From assembly GCF_028640845.1 (NCBI RefSeq), contig NC_080540.1:48962561-49026560 (forward strand): a stretch of 64,000 bases of DNA, given 5' to 3'. This document shows, in pieces, positions 44,808-57,831 of the stretch; within the stretch, counting starts at the first letter, position 1, and every line of letters begins with the position of its first letter. The position numbers were made by a program, and so were the translations under genes. The stretch is from Ahaetulla prasina. Its lineage: Eukaryota; Chordata; Lepidosauria; Squamata; Colubridae. The notes below the pieces were generated by a model. That model was not told where the DNA came from. It did not search any database and worked only from the letters and a program-made list of their open reading frames with translations.

Positions 44808-45270
44808 TGAGCACCATATAATACATGCTATAGTTTTGCTTCAAATATTTTCAGGGATTGCAGGAATAAACTAGCCAATTTTAAACTGGTAACAGGACTG
44901 AATTGACATCATGTTTATATGTGCTATTAGAGATACATAGCCTAAATGGGATGTCTTTGTCCAGTATAATAAAAGCAAAGCTGAAAATACTTGAACTACT
45001 TTGGTGTGCATGATTTGTCTACCAAAAAACAACAACCCGTGATCCATGTCTCCCTTTGTAAAAATCACAACTTTAGCCTTGTGAAAGTTTAACTGCAATC
45101 AGAAAATTTACCAGCATCATAAAATTTGACAAACAAAATTAAGACTCACCCCATTCCTAAGAGGTCTGTAAGGGGCATGCATAAGAGCATCAGCGTGCCT
45201 ACCGTTTCTATCCTAATGTTCCCTTTGGTTATATCCAATTCGTATGGTTATTTCATGCTTATACTTATAT
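44808..45270. other. Intronic DNA, nothing recognised
   Basis: No repeat or ORF of note. Confidence 0.5.
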
Positions 45271-45400
45271 AGAATAGAATAGAATAGAATTTTTTATTGG
45301 CCAAGTGTGATTGGACACACAAGGAATTTCTCTTGGTGCATATGCTCTCAGTGTACATAAAAGAAAATATATATTGTTGTGTTTGACAAATAAATAAAAA
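45271..45400 (-). mobile_element. Snake1-type LINE 3' tip
   Basis: AGAATAGAATAGAATAGAATTTTTTATTGGCCAAGTGTGATTGGACACACAAGGAATT... then an AAATAAAATA stretch. About 100 bases of UTR. Confidence 0.85.
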
Positions 45401-45938
45401 TAAAATAAAACTAACAGCTCTTTAATAAGGCCACAGAAAAGTGTCATCGCCCTGTCTGGTCTGCATAAAGTAAGCCACTTGAAGAAATGCTGACTATATT
45501 TTCAACCTGCACTCTGTCTCTGCTATGAAACTGAATAGAGGTTTTATCTGCATGAGAGATTGCAGAGGAGAAAGACAGAATAGGGGCCTCTGTTGGGTCC
45601 TGTTGCCAGCAGCACAAGACCTGGGTGATTTCTCCTGTTCCTTTTCCTATCACATTGTGTGTTCATCCTGTGGAATCAAAGGATTCATACTAAAGGAGGA
45701 ATTCTCTCCCACTTTTCTCCCTAAATTTCATTTGCCACCCATAGCCAAAAAAAAAAAAAAAGTCAGAGAGAAAAAATACATTGCCCTATATTTTTCTTGC
45801 AATGGAGGGTAGGATAAGTAGGTTTTAGCTGTCAGTTATCTGAACCCACCATGATCAGAGAATTCACACAATGGAATTGGAGAACTGGCATGCATAGGAG
45901 TAGGAAAAACTGCCAATCGCTTCAGGGAGGGTGTCTAT
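45401..45938. other. Intronic DNA, nothing recognised
   Basis: A poly-A run at about 45749-45763. No known repeat. Confidence 0.45.
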
Positions 45939-46690
45939 GACAATTCATTGTGGCCAACTCGCTGTGGGACAACTCACTGCGAGACAAGAATTACACTAAT
46001 ACCAAAGAAGTGGTAGAATAGAATCATTAAAAAAAGGATGCAAAAGGAGGGACAGAATGAAATGTGAATAACAAAAATGAATATAGAATAGAATAGAATA
46101 GAATAGAATAGAATAGAATAGAATAGAAAAGAAAAGAAAAGAAAAGAAAAGAAAAGAAAAGAAAAGAATTTTATTGGCCAAGTGTGATTGGACACACAAG
46201 GAATTTGTCTTGGTGCATATGCTCTCAGTGTACATAAAAGAAAAGATACGTTCATCAAGTTACAAAATTTACAACACAATTGATGATCAATATATCAATA
46301 TAAATCATAAGGATTGCCAGCAACAAGTTATAGTCATACAGTCATAAGTGGAAAGAGATTGGCGATGGGAACTATGAAACGATTAATAGTAGTGCAGATT
46401 CAGTAAATAGTCTGACAGTGTTGATGGAATTATTTGTTTAGCAGAGTGATGGGCTTCGGGAAAAAACTGTTCTTGTGTCTAGTTTATATATATTATATAT
46501 ATATATATATATAATAAATTAAATTGAATTGTTAAATTGTTCTGCAGCAAGTTGTCCCATAGTGACTTGGACATGCCAAGTAGTCCTGCAGCGAGTTGGC
46601 CGCCACGAGTTGGCTCTGACGAATTAGACACAGAAAGTTGGCTGTGGCAACTTGTCCCATTCTGTCAGGGGAGGTGGTTAGAAGAAGACT
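45939..46690. mobile_element. Repeat with AGCGAGTTGGCC-like subrepeats, split by a LINE
   Basis: 45945-46000 (GTGGCCAACTCGCTGTGGGACAACTCACTGCGAGACAA) and 46546-46670 (GCAAGTTGTCCC, GCGAGTTGGCC, CGAGTTGGC, GTTGGCTG, CAACTTGTCCCA) are related in inverted orientation. The Snake1-type LINE 46006-46490 lies between. Looks like a short palindromic DNA element of unknown family. Confidence 0.5.
46083..46490 (-). mobile_element. Snake1-type LINE 3' end with AATAG/AAAAG tail
   Basis: The tail on + is nine GAATA units followed by eight GAAAA units (46083-46168). Then the 3' UTR in reverse (TTTTATTGGCCAAGTGTGATTGG...) and the last ORF2 codons (TTATTTGTTTAGCAGAGTGATGG...AAACTGTTCTTGTGTCTAG). The tail is compound, unlike the other copies. 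Confidence 0.88.
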
Positions 46691-47540
46691 CATGGGTCTA
46701 TAACCTGACCTAACCTGGTCTATAACCATAGTAACATTACTATGTTACTTACAGTTTATTTGCTGTCAGAAAGCAAATGGCCCTGACAATCAGTTGCCTG
46801 GGAACCATGATAGCCTTCGTAAATTGAAAAAATAATCTCATTTTCAAAGCATAGCAAGAAAGAGGTTTCTGCCTTCATAGTGCAGAAAAATCCTAAGTAA
46901 AAGATTGCCTCCTATGCCAGAAAAAGTATCTGTCGGGCATGAATCTGTTTTCATGACCCATGCTTCCCTCCCAAGACCAGAAAACCCCATGCTGCTTCCA
47001 AGCCATTCCAATCATGATGGAACTTATGGGGGCTATCAGGAACCACAAAACAGAATGATCATTGCTTCCATATTTATACTTTATATTTAACGCCAAAGAA
47101 AGGAACTCCTCAGAGGGTTTTTCACAGCTCCTGCCTTTATCAACTAATATTCCCTCAAAAGAAATTAATTGAGGCACTCTGAGAAACACATTTCCATTGC
47201 CTTTGGCTATTTCTGCTTTCTTTCTTGCACTTAGTAGAAACAGACTTGATTGTCATTGGATTTTTATAAAAATACTGACTTTCAGGACCTTGTAGGGTTT
47301 GGGGGATGACCAGATTGATTTATTTTGTTATAACAATTGCTAGTACATTTTCTCAATTAACATAAATATATTTGGGAACAAATTACATCCAGCTTGTGGA
47401 TGTAGGAGTTATTCTGAGTTACTTTGGATATTTGGAAATGTTATCCATGTGATTAAAATTAACAAATCTCCCAAAATAGGTTTTCCGATATTTACTCCAA
47501 AGTATTATTTTTCTTTTTTTAATAAAATGTAATCACCATA
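46691..47540. other. Intronic DNA, nothing recognised
   Basis: ORFs at 46893-47189 have no motif. Confidence 0.5.
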
Positions 47541-47932
47541 AGGAAGGCTGAACGTCAAAGAATTGAGGCCTTTGAATATGGTGCTGGAGAAGACTCCTGC
47601 GAGTCCCTTAGACTGCAAGGCAATTAAACCAGTCAGTCCTAAAGGAGATCAACCCTGACTGCTCTTTAGAAGGCCAGATCCTCAAGATGAAACTGAAATA
47701 TTTTGGCCATGAGAAGGAAGGACTCATTGGAGAAGAGCCTAATGCTGGGAACGATTGAGGGCAAAAGAGGAAGGGGACGGCAGAGAATGAAATGGCTGGA
47801 TGGAGTCACTGAAACAGTCGGTGTGAGTTTAAATGGTCTCCGGGGGATGGTAGAGGACAGGAAGGCCTGGAGGAAAGTTGTCCATGTGGTCATGATGGGT
47901 CGGACACGACCTTGCAACTAACAACAAAATGT
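47541..47932 (+). mobile_element. BovB (RTE) LINE 3' end
   Basis: Frames read KAERQRIEAFEYGAGEDS-like, then KLKYFGHEKEGLIGEEPNAG / MRRKDSLEKSLMLGTIEGKRGRGRQRMKWLDGVTETVGVSLNGLRGMVEDRKAWRKVVH, the distinctive BovB C-terminus, ending with GGGTCGGACACGACCTTGCAACTAACAACAA. 5' truncated and frameshifted near 47700. BovB is shared by squamates and ruminants through horizontal transfer (established knowledge). Confidence 0.9.
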
Positions 47933-48717
47933 AATCTGATGGTAACCTGATAGTATCTCAAAAACATAGTGAGTTTAGATTTGCTTAGTAACTCAGTTAC
48001 TAAGAGAGATTTCCAGGAAATTCCCAGGCTATAGGATGGATACTAATAAAATATCCCAGGAGAAATCCATGGCAAACCACATCAATATTTTCTTTCCAAA
48101 AAAATAATAAAAATATTCTATAATTCTCTATACCTCCAAGTTATTAGCCATTCTGATCAACACAATTTTCCTGCTGGGTTGCACTCATAAAATTACCAGA
48201 AGTCAAGCTTGTCTTGGAAGAAAGATTACTTTATATAAGTGGTTTATTTTTATTTTTAACATGAGATTCTGCTGAAATTTTCAGTTAAACAAATTGCCAT
48301 CACTTATAGGAAAAGATGGATTTAGTTCACCACATATCCAACCTTGTATTTGAACAAAGCTTTTAGGCTCAGCTAGAGGTTGGGATAAAGTGTTTCAAAA
48401 TCCAGATGCCCACTGGGTTCAATTTGAGTGTAATTGTTTGATTGCACTAAAACCTTGGCAAGTCTTTCTTTCCTCAGGGGTCCATTTCATTGTCAACTGT
48501 TAACACTACAAAGTACCGAAGGAAAGAAGAGGTGTGTAAAATATTTCAAGTTCAAAACAAGTTGTTCTGGTTCCACTGAGTACTAGAAAAGCCATTTTGA
48601 GCTTGGAACCCTTCCATGACACTTGAAATAATGTCAAAACATCTCCAGTGAGATTGGAACAGCCGGTTTCAACCATGAAGCTGCTGTTTCAGGTGTGAAA
48701 TATTTTACACATCTTTT
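47933..48717. other. Intronic DNA, nothing recognised
   Basis: AAAATTCTATAATTCTCTATACCTCCAAGTTATTAGCC at about 48110 resembles 43615-43652, a dispersed match of unknown nature. Confidence 0.45.
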
Positions 48718-48725
48718 ACATAAAG

Positions 48726-48860
48726 CAGGGGTCTCCAACCTTGTTCCCTTTAAGACTTGTGGACTTCAACTCCCAGAGTTCCTCAGCCAGCTTTGCTGGC
48801 TGAGGGACTCTGGGAATTGAAGTCCACATGTCTTAAAGGGAACAAGGTTGGAGATCCCTC
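48726..48860. mobile_element. hAT-like palindromic MITE, 135 bp
   Basis: CAGGGGTCTCCAACCTTG at one end and CAAGGTTGGAGATCCCTC at the other; nearly the whole element folds back. Perfect 8-bp target duplication ACATAAAG (48718-48725 and 48861-48868). A fragment of the same family lies inside 57616-58553. Confidence 0.92.
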
Positions 48861-49069
48861 ACATAAAGTATTAAGTTGTAGACACTAGGGCAGCTTTTTA
48901 TGAACAAAGAAAAACATATGAGAGTCCTGCTTTTAAAATAGCCTGTAAGTAATGTGGCTACGTATATGAAGAAAAATAATTTTCAGCTTAAGTCAATTCA
49001 TGTTCAATAAGAAAAATGTTTAATTTATATACTTTAAGTTTATATAGCGATATATATGTGTGTGTGTAT

Positions 49070-49216
49070 CAGAGGTGGTATTCAGCGGGTTTGGACCGGT
49101 TTGAGCCAACCTGCCCCGGCGCGATGCTGTCTTATTTAGCCACATTTTCTTAGCCATGCACATGCGTACAAGCTGTGCCTGCTCACATTTTCGGTGCGCA
49201 GCGAACTGGTGGTAAA
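49070..49216 (+). mobile_element. hAT-like element, one end
   Basis: Starts CAGAGGTGGTATTCAGCGGGTTTGGACCGG and runs to GCGAACTGGTGGTAAAATTAT. The opposite inverted end is missing, so it is truncated. Confidence 0.6.
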
Positions 49217-50993
49217 ATTATGTATGACATTTGTATGACATTTGAAAACCTAAACTTGAGCGTATCTTTTTCAATCAGTGTGAAGTTTCATGGTAATCAG
49301 TGAAAAAATGCATTTTAAAATGATAGAGATTTTTTACTTTGCACTTTTGAACAACTCAGAAAGGACTAGATAGAGTATCCTTATGGAAAATGTAGTTCAG
49401 GAATGAGCTCATTATTTAAAATATCAGTCTAAAATTCAAAGACTGTAAACAAAGAAAGGACAAGGAGTTAAGGATGAGGACAATTTTTAGGCTGTTTCTA
49501 GTACATTTATAACCACAGTAAGTAATTGTGTAAAGAGTTGAAAAGAAGATAACTTCCAATCAATTACCAACTTTTCTCAAGTGTTATATTTATGATGTTA
49601 GATGGTTTTTATGTAACTCTGTGCTATTTATAAATCCTACTATTTCCTAATAGTTTTTATTGCTTTTTTATGTAATTGTAGTCAGCCATGACCTAAAGGC
49701 AAGTTATACACTAGAATTCAAAGGGTTAACTCAAGACAGATTTGGCACTGTTGTTTTGCACTCTGGTTTAACAGCTTCTCTATTTCTAATCAGACTAATG
49801 CAGAATCTCTTTCCCTTTCTCTCTTCCTACTCAGCAAAGGCTCTGTGGAGAATGTCCTCATTCTGCCATTGCTGTTTATGTGATAAAGGAGTTCTTGTTC
49901 TTGTATTAAAAAGTAATAAACACCTTGACTCCAGGTGACTACATGAGCACATTCATGCCGTTTTCTTGGCAACAGTAAATTCTATTTTCCAGGGTTTCTA
50001 TAAATACATGTGGAGACCTATATTTTATCTCAGACTGAATGTATTTAATTTCTCTGTGTAGGCTTGTTTTGTTTTTAAATTCACATAAATCACCCAATAA
50101 ATAAGGAAAGTAAAATATTTCTATGAAACATAAAAATAAAATAAGGTTATAAGATAAATGAAACAAAATGAAATAGAGAAAGATGAATTGAACATGACTA
50201 GTTCAGGTAAAATATTATTATTCCAAGTAAGCCATTTTGAATATTGTGATTATTAGGATTAAGTTTTCATATGAAACCATCATATATTATAGCTAGAAAC
50301 AGACAAACAGGACGGTTAACATTTATAGTTATTACTTAACTTGGCAAATTTTATCATAAACTATTAATCTTGTTGGCAATTAAACAGAACCTGGCAACAC
50401 CATAAGAGAGAACATCAATCTGATCATATGAAAGAGAACTGAGGTAAAAGGAGTCAGCATGGCCTGGTTATTGAGCTAATAAAATACATTTGACTTGCAG
50501 ATTCCAACAAAATTGACAGGGAAGAAACCTGTGGGATGTTGTTTCAATGACTCCTAAATTAGAGTGACAAACACTTTGCAGGGCATTCCAGCATGCCAGC
50601 ATCAAAACTCTTGGGAAATTTGGTATGGTGATATCTAACAGGCTGACGACTGGCAATGTGGTTGCTGAGAAGACATCATGTTTAATTTGGTGTACCATAT
50701 ATCACACAAGTACCTTCCTGCATAAGCAACTTTTCAGTTTTTATATTTTGTTGTTTTAACCGGCTAAATTTTATTGTGTATTACATATAAGAAATTCCAA
50801 AAAATATTATAGAAAGGACTATATAAAACATCATAGGACAGGTATATTATGAACACATTGAAAGTCCTGTTTAGTTTTTATATCCATGAAATTACGGAAT
50901 GAAGGGGCATTGAATTTAATTTTGAAACCTCTGTATTCAATTTTCCCATTCTTAGGGGGAAATATATGTACGTTTGCTTAATGTGAACAGAAT
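49217..50993. other. Intronic DNA, nothing recognised
   Basis: AT-rich. No ORF above chance. Confidence 0.5.
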
Positions 50994-50994
50994 T

Positions 50995-51165
50995 TAAAAT
51001 AGAATAGAATTAGAATAGAATAGAATTTTATTGGCCAAGTGTGATTGGACACACAAGGAATTTGTCTTGGTGCATATGCTCTCAGTGTACATAAAAGAAA
51101 AGATACGTTCATCAAGGTACAACATTTACAACACAATTGATGGTCAATATATCAATATAATTTCC
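50995..51165 (-). mobile_element. Snake1-type LINE 3' tip
   Basis: AAAATAGAATAGAATTAGAATAGAATAGAATTTTATTGGCCAAGTG... through TTGATGGTCAATATATCAATATAA. 5' truncated. Confidence 0.85.
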
Positions 51166-52794
51166 TATTCAATCAACTGAAACTGTATTATAAGCCTATG
51201 TTCCCAGTAATAAAGGAAATCAAAGAAATCAGAGATTAAATATAGAGCTTCTGGTTCCTACTTACTTGATTTTAATATTTGTAAAAAGAAATGCATACGG
51301 TGGATATAGAAATGAAACTATAAAGTAATTTTAATGTCCTTAAATTTATCTTTAAAACTTTTTTTAAGGATTAAAGGAATGTCAATCAGTGCATCTTATA
51401 AAACTTGTGGATCAAGAGGTTTTTAATAGTGGAAAAGTCATTAATAATGAATAATTTCCAAAAGTGAAGGGGACATTTCTTAAGAACTTTGTGTCAATAA
51501 GTTACTTTGAAGCTCTGAGTTTCGTGGAATCCCTTAACTCCTAACTGCTCCACTTTTGAGCTTGTTGCAGAAACTTCATTCCCTGCAGTTTACTCATGAA
51601 GAGCACAAGTGGGCAATCTCCAGAGCTGCCAAGAGTTATTGAGAGTTGGGTAGTGTATATACATGTTTAATAAATTATTATTATAATTATTATTAGTTGT
51701 TCACAACAATATGAAGTCACACCTGCCAGTTCTTTAGCTGGTATTGACCTTCATATGCATTGAGCACTTCCCAAGAATCATGCATGTCAGAATATATTGT
51801 GTAGTATATATCCAGATCCAAACAGCATAGCCTTTTATAATTGACAGATGTTATGCAATACAATAAAATAAATGCAATATATTGAAAATAGGAAACTAAT
51901 CACAGGAGTGTCTGGCCAATTGACAATGTTTTTAAAAGTGTGCTAACAAAATAGGGAAACTGCAAAGAATCTGGATTAATATTTTGTGTTCATAGGGCAG
52001 ATATTCATGTATGAGCTAGCTTTTTCAGGAGAGGAATAAGATAAACTTAGATCAATAGCAGTAAAATGAAGGAAATTATAGAAAAAGAAGACACAGAATA
52101 TTGTGCAATATGGGATAAATGGTACAATTGGCTAGAGATTAGAAATAGTGAACAATAATGAAGGGAGAAATCATAAGTGCAAAATGTTTGTAAGATAGTG
52201 TGTAAAATGTATAAATTTAATATTATGAGTGAGAGAAATTATAGAGTATTAAGGGATAATGGGACAAGAAGGATATAAATATTATAAGGGGAAATGGGAG
52301 AAAATGTAAATATTAAAATATTACCGCTACAAAACAGTTGTAATAAGGGAATATATGGTATGTGTTTTGTGTTTGTTATATTGTGTTGTGTTATAAATAT
52401 TTTTTTATTGGGGGAGGAATTCAAGAATCTGACTATTTTGAGTTTTTGATAAAAATAATGCCTCTGAGGACCGAGATATAACCATTAAAAATAGGGGGGA
52501 AGGGGGGAATCAACAGAGATCCAGGAAATTATAGGCCAGATGGTACAACATCTGTTATGGGTAAAATGGTAAAAAGTGTTATTAATGAGAAAATAATTAC
52601 AAGTTGAAGAATAAGCTTTTCTGAAAAAGAATCAATGTATGCTTTCAATGATACATCGTATTTTACAAACTTTCTAGACATTTTTGATGATTTCAATAAG
52701 TATGTGTACAAGAATGATTTCAATTTTTTGGACACTTAAAAAATCTTTGACAAAAAGCCTCTCACAAAAGTGACTTTAATTCAGAAATACGCAT
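51166..52794. other. Intronic DNA, nothing recognised
   Basis: AT-rich. 52440-52520 resembles a diverged LINE flank but could not be assigned. Confidence 0.4.
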
Positions 52795-53095
52795 TCCAGG
52801 GTCATCCAGCTGGTTTTGTACTTGAATCAGGACTAGAACTCACAGTCTCTGGGATTCTGGCCAGGTGCCACTACAGATAGTCCTTCTTTTTGCAACTGTA
52901 TTATTGTTTGGAGTTATGACAATGGTGAAGAAGTAACTTTATAATCAATTCTCAGATATGTGATCTTCGAGATATGTAAAGCAGAGAAAAGCTGAAGTAA
53001 GATCATAAGATCACAGTCACGGTTTCACTTAGTAACCACTTCACTTAATGACAATGCTGGTTGTCATAATTGATTGCTAAACAAGACTATATGTA
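52795..53095. mobile_element. SINE fragment followed by a decayed DNA-transposon-like repeat
   Basis: 52795-52877 matches the old tRNA-type SINE (CCAGCTGGTTTTGTAC...GGACTAGAACTCACAGTCTC). 52873-53095 resembles 5723-6072 (CAGATAGTCCTTCTTTTTGCAACTG..., CACTTAGTAACCACTTCACTTAATGACAATG). Confidence 0.45.
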
Positions 53096-53989
53096 CACCA
53101 AACTGGTATTCTCTCAATCTCTAAATCCAGATAATTTAAAATGCAAAGAGCAATATAGCACATGATTCAATTCTATATGTATAAATTACAATGTTCCAAA
53201 TGAATATTTTTTCCCCAAATATTAGTGCAAACTTCCATAAAGTTTGGAAAAATTAGGGTAGTAAATTAACCTGAGAAGTGTTTTATACTGATAATAAAAT
53301 CAGACGCTTTGGGTAATATCCTTTGCAGAGACAAAACATTCTTTTCATTAAGTCTATTACAAGTTAATCTTCGATAGTGCTATTATGTATTTAGGTGAGA
53401 GATTATGTGAATGCATCCATTTACCTCTGCTAACATTAATAAGTTGTTCACATAACCTATTACTCCATAACGTGTCCATTCTTAGAATTTGGAAGTCATG
53501 GTTTATATTTCAGCAGATTTTCTGGAGCCAGAAATTATTTTAAACAAATCTTTGCTTAGTGCAGTATGTGATTCAACTTCCTGCTCCATCTCTTTGATTA
53601 GTAATTTTATCCTAATTCCTTTTAATATGGCAGAGTAGGAAACTAAAGGAGAAAAAAAAACTTTCTAGTTAAGCACATGGTGTTCTCTAAATTTCAGTGT
53701 GGTGGTTTTTTGTTTTGTTTTTTAGTTATAGTGCTTTTTTTGGTAAATAAGTTGTGTTTATTGATAATACATAGAGTTGCCTTAGTTTAAGAAGCTGCAC
53801 AAGGATATCTGTACATATTTTTTCCGTAAGGACTTGGCTAAACTATCTTTCTTCTTTTCCTTCTGATTTATACAAGTGATTGCTATCTCTACTTTGATAT
53901 GTTCCCTGCCTTAAATAGTTACAATACTTTCATTGCTCAGGCTTGTTTTTGACCTAGAGAAAGAACAGAAAAGAAAACAACTCTTTTGT

Positions 53990-54020
<31 letters not shown>

Positions 54021-54215
54021 CTTTAGAATTCCATCATCTTTCTCAAACTGTCCTCACTGATGTCCAGTCTCTGATTTCCAAATATTGCAGTCTTTTTCCA
54101 CTGGCAGTTTCCTCTGATCATTTGTCTTTCAGATCCTTCTTGATTCAGCTGGGTTCTCAGCTGCAGATGCCTTTCCCAACCTAGTATCTCAAGAACTTCC
54201 ACTCTCCACAGCATG
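53096..54215. other. Intronic DNA; (GT)n at 53988-54020
   Basis: No gene or mobile element recognised apart from the GT array. Confidence 0.5.
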
Positions 54216-54218
54216 CAT

Positions 54219-54815
54219 ATATACATACATACATACATACATATATTTGTTTTCTGAGGTTTTCGCGGGTGTTTGTATGTAGGTCTTTGGTTATTCGGGT
54301 TTTCTCCCGCGTAAAATTGGAAGTGTCTTGGCGATGTTTCGACGAAATCCCATTCATCATCTTCAAGCTAGGTGTTTACAGCTTCGTGTTTCTAGGAGAA
54401 ATGTGTGTTCGCAGCTGTTTCTTCCGTTTAACTGCTAGTTAGGGTTTGAACTGATTGGTTGGGAGCTTGGCTGTGTTCCGATTGGGTGGAGGTGTGTTCT
54501 GATTGGTTGGGGGTTTGGCTGTGCTCTGATTGGATGAGAGTGTGTTCTGTTTGGGGGGGTGGGCCTGGTTGTGCTCAGGTTGGTCTGAGATGCAGGGGGA
54601 TTTGAGTTGGTGAGCTGCATTGCTGTTGTTTGGCTTCGCATTCGTGGTCGTGCTATATCTCCATGGTGGGTGTCAGTCTGCTGCATGTATGGATTGGAGG
54701 GGTTTGAAATGGCTAATGATGCAGCTGCGGTCTGGCTTCTGGTCCGTGGTCGTGCTTCATCACGTATGTGCGAGGGGAACATTTACCTTTACCTTTACCT
54801 TTACCTTACCTCTGT
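54219..54815. mobile_element. Penelope-like repeat with hammerhead-like core
   Basis: (ACAT)n start, then TTGTTTTCTGAGGTTTTCGCGGGTGTTTGTATG, GGTTATTCGGGTTTTCTCCCGCG, and a block of CTGATTGGTTGGG units shared with 22195-22475. It ends in (TTTACC)n at 54781-54810. On the minus strand GATGATGA (54353-54361) precedes GAAAC (54336-54340), as in hammerhead cores, though the C before UGAUGA is an A. Confidence 0.5.
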
Positions 54816-57038
54816 TGAATGTACAGTAGACTTTCCTACAATTTAAGGGTTAACCAAATCTTTGGGGTAGTTTCAAAATTGCAAGCTCTTTTAGCATCTT
54901 TAAAATCAACTTTTGGAACATCTCTGACTAAACACTGATTAAGATCTTAACAAACAGAAAGTCAGTTGATTTGCACATAGTTTTCTTAATTGTTCTACTA
55001 TAGCATATATACAAAGTTGTACCCTTCAGTAAAATAATTACTTTTATTAGAATAAACTTCTGTCACACCCTCTAGGTTTACTTATACTGGTAAGTTTCTA
55101 CCACTTCTCAATATCAGTCAAAACTTTTTTTTTTTAATTAGAGGAGAAAATCTTTCATGGCAGATTTTTAAAACTCAAAGATTTCTGGTATTAGAGAATA
55201 TTGCTATTTTGAGATTATAATTCCATTGTACATCATTCCAATTATAAACCACTTGTATCTCATGAGACAGATTTTGAATTAGAAATAGCAGGGTAATAAC
55301 ATCCAATATTTTTGCTGTAAGGCAGAATATTAATCATGTTTGCTTTCATAAATCTGGATTTAACAATGTGTAAAGAATTGATCTATCTCAGTTTTCCCTC
55401 TTAGGGTACTAACATGATGTATAATTATCTGCTATTTAAGCATATAAGAATATAAGGACTCAATTTATAATACAGTTAGAATACATAAGAATGAAGTAGT
55501 TCAAGCATGAATGTACAAGTTCTTGTACAGCAAGGCTCTTTAAATATGTATAAAGAATTGTTCACGCACAGTGGCCCTTGTTTCTTTTTTAATATAATTT
55601 TATTAAGGATTATATTAAACAGATAACAGAATACAAAAGCCTATTAAAATAATGCATAAAAGAGAAAAAAAATTAAAACGTGCAAAACCTCCCTAAAAAA
55701 AAGAAAAAAGAAATATAAGAATAAGCTTCCCCCTTTATCCCCAGCAAGTATATTCAACATTAACAATTTATTGTCTCTTTAAATAGAACCAAATATCTCT
55801 TCATTCCATACCTCACCTCGTTTTCTATAAACTAATCTCTAATTCTTCACCTTCTCCTTATTAATCAACAAAGATACAGGAGAAATTAGCAAAAATACTA
55901 AGGACATAAGTGTGCAATCCTCCTTTCCACTTACTTTCCCTTATCTTTCTCTTAACAATTAAACATTGCAAAGAAGGCATTTAAAAACTACTAAGCTTTA
56001 CCAGAAATAATAAGCCTTTTTTTTTTAGATATCAAAATCATCATTAGATATTTCCAAAAGAAAAATTACCCAGTGTGGGTAATTGTTTTCCTTTGCAAAA
56101 TAAAAATTTCCATAGGTTTCCATACCTTTGAAAGCAAATTCAACTTGCAATCCAGGTGGATGTATCTGCTAAGAAATACATCCTACATAATTTAATTGGC
56201 CTGTCTTTGACTTGTGAATATAGGATTTTGACCCAAATATCTAACACACATACACAATTTTCTTTAATATCTATAGTTCTGATCACTGAATTACTTCAGA
56301 CTTGGTTATCAAAGAATATAACTCAATATACTAGAAGTTCTTGTCTATCAAATGATTTCATTCCATATTTTTGTTTTGGTCACACATTGATATCCTTAAA
56401 CATGCAGCTTTTATATGCTTCTGAGCTAATTCTTTGCCTTTTTTTCTTTTCCCTTCATTCAGTCCCCCAACTCCTGTTATTTGACCAACTTCAGAAAGTT
56501 TAAATCATAACATGGAATTCATAGAAGGACAGTCTTGCTTTCAGTTATTGTTCCCTATATCTTGAAATTTAGTTATTTAGTTTAACAACTTTAATCTTTC
56601 TTGCCTGTACCAACTTTACTGCGACTCCTAGGTTGCATAATACTAGGAAATTAAATTAAAATCATGGAACAGATTGCAGACCTATAATCAGATATTTTTC
56701 AAATTGCATTGTCCATCAGAATTACTATTAAATATTAAGGCAAAACATGGCTAAGGATACTGAATGTATTTTGGCAAATTATATTTTCTGATTGGCAAGC
56801 AATAAAATGTATTTTTTTTCAGTTAACCCATGGTTTGACAACTGTACTTAGTTTGTTAAATATGATGTAGTAAAAAACCAGAATTACACTACCTGAAGAG
56901 ATGGTAAATTAAAGCAGAAATTGGCTCTAAGCCATTGGGGTATTTTATAGTATCCAACTGTAGTTTGACTTTTAAGCTTATCAGAAGCCATGATCTAACC
57001 AAATAATTTTTCAGTAAGACCATCTACCCTATCAAATC
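54816..57038. other. Intronic DNA, nothing recognised
   Basis: A very AT-rich stretch. A 115-codon ORF at 56156-56503 has no motif. Confidence 0.5.
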
Positions 57039-57831
57039 CTATATGAACAAAGAATGTTCTTTCTGTGCCAACTCAGAAAGCTCAAACTGCCCAAGGAGCT
57101 GCTGATCCAGTTCTACAGAGGAATTATTGAGTTTGTCATCTGTACCTCTATAACTGTCTGGTTTGGTTCTGCAACCCAACAAGACAGACACAGATTTCAG
57201 AGGATAATTAAAACTGCAGAAGAAACAATTGCTACCAACCTGCCTTCCATTGAGGACTTGTATACTGCACGAATCAAAAAGAGAGCTGTGAAAATATTTA
57301 CAGACCCCTCGCATCCTGGACATAAACTGTTTCAACTCCTACCCTCAAAACGACGCTATAGAGCACTGCACACCAGAACAACTAGACACAAGAACGGTTT
57401 TTTCCCGAACGCCATCACTCTGCTAAACAAATAATTCCCTCAACACTGTCAAACTATTTACTAAATCTGCACTACTATTAATCTTCTCATCGTTCCCATC
57501 ACCCATCTCCTTCCACTTATGACTATAACTTTGCTGCTTGTATCCTTACGATTTACACTGATACTGTTTCCTGATTGCTTATTTGTAGCCTATGACTATC
57601 ATTAAGTGTTGTAAGCAGGGGTGAAATGCTCCCGGATCGGAGGGGATCATGCGATCCGGTAGCGATGGTGGCTGCTGGTTCAGAGGACCGGTAGCAAAAA
57701 TCCCTGGCCCCGCCCACCCTGCCTCTGCTGAGCCGCACCATCTGCAGAGGTTTTTATTTTTACTTTTAAAAGCCGGTTTTGCTTCAGCTGAAACAGGCCT
57801 TTAAAAGTAAAATACAGCAGAACCTTACTTG

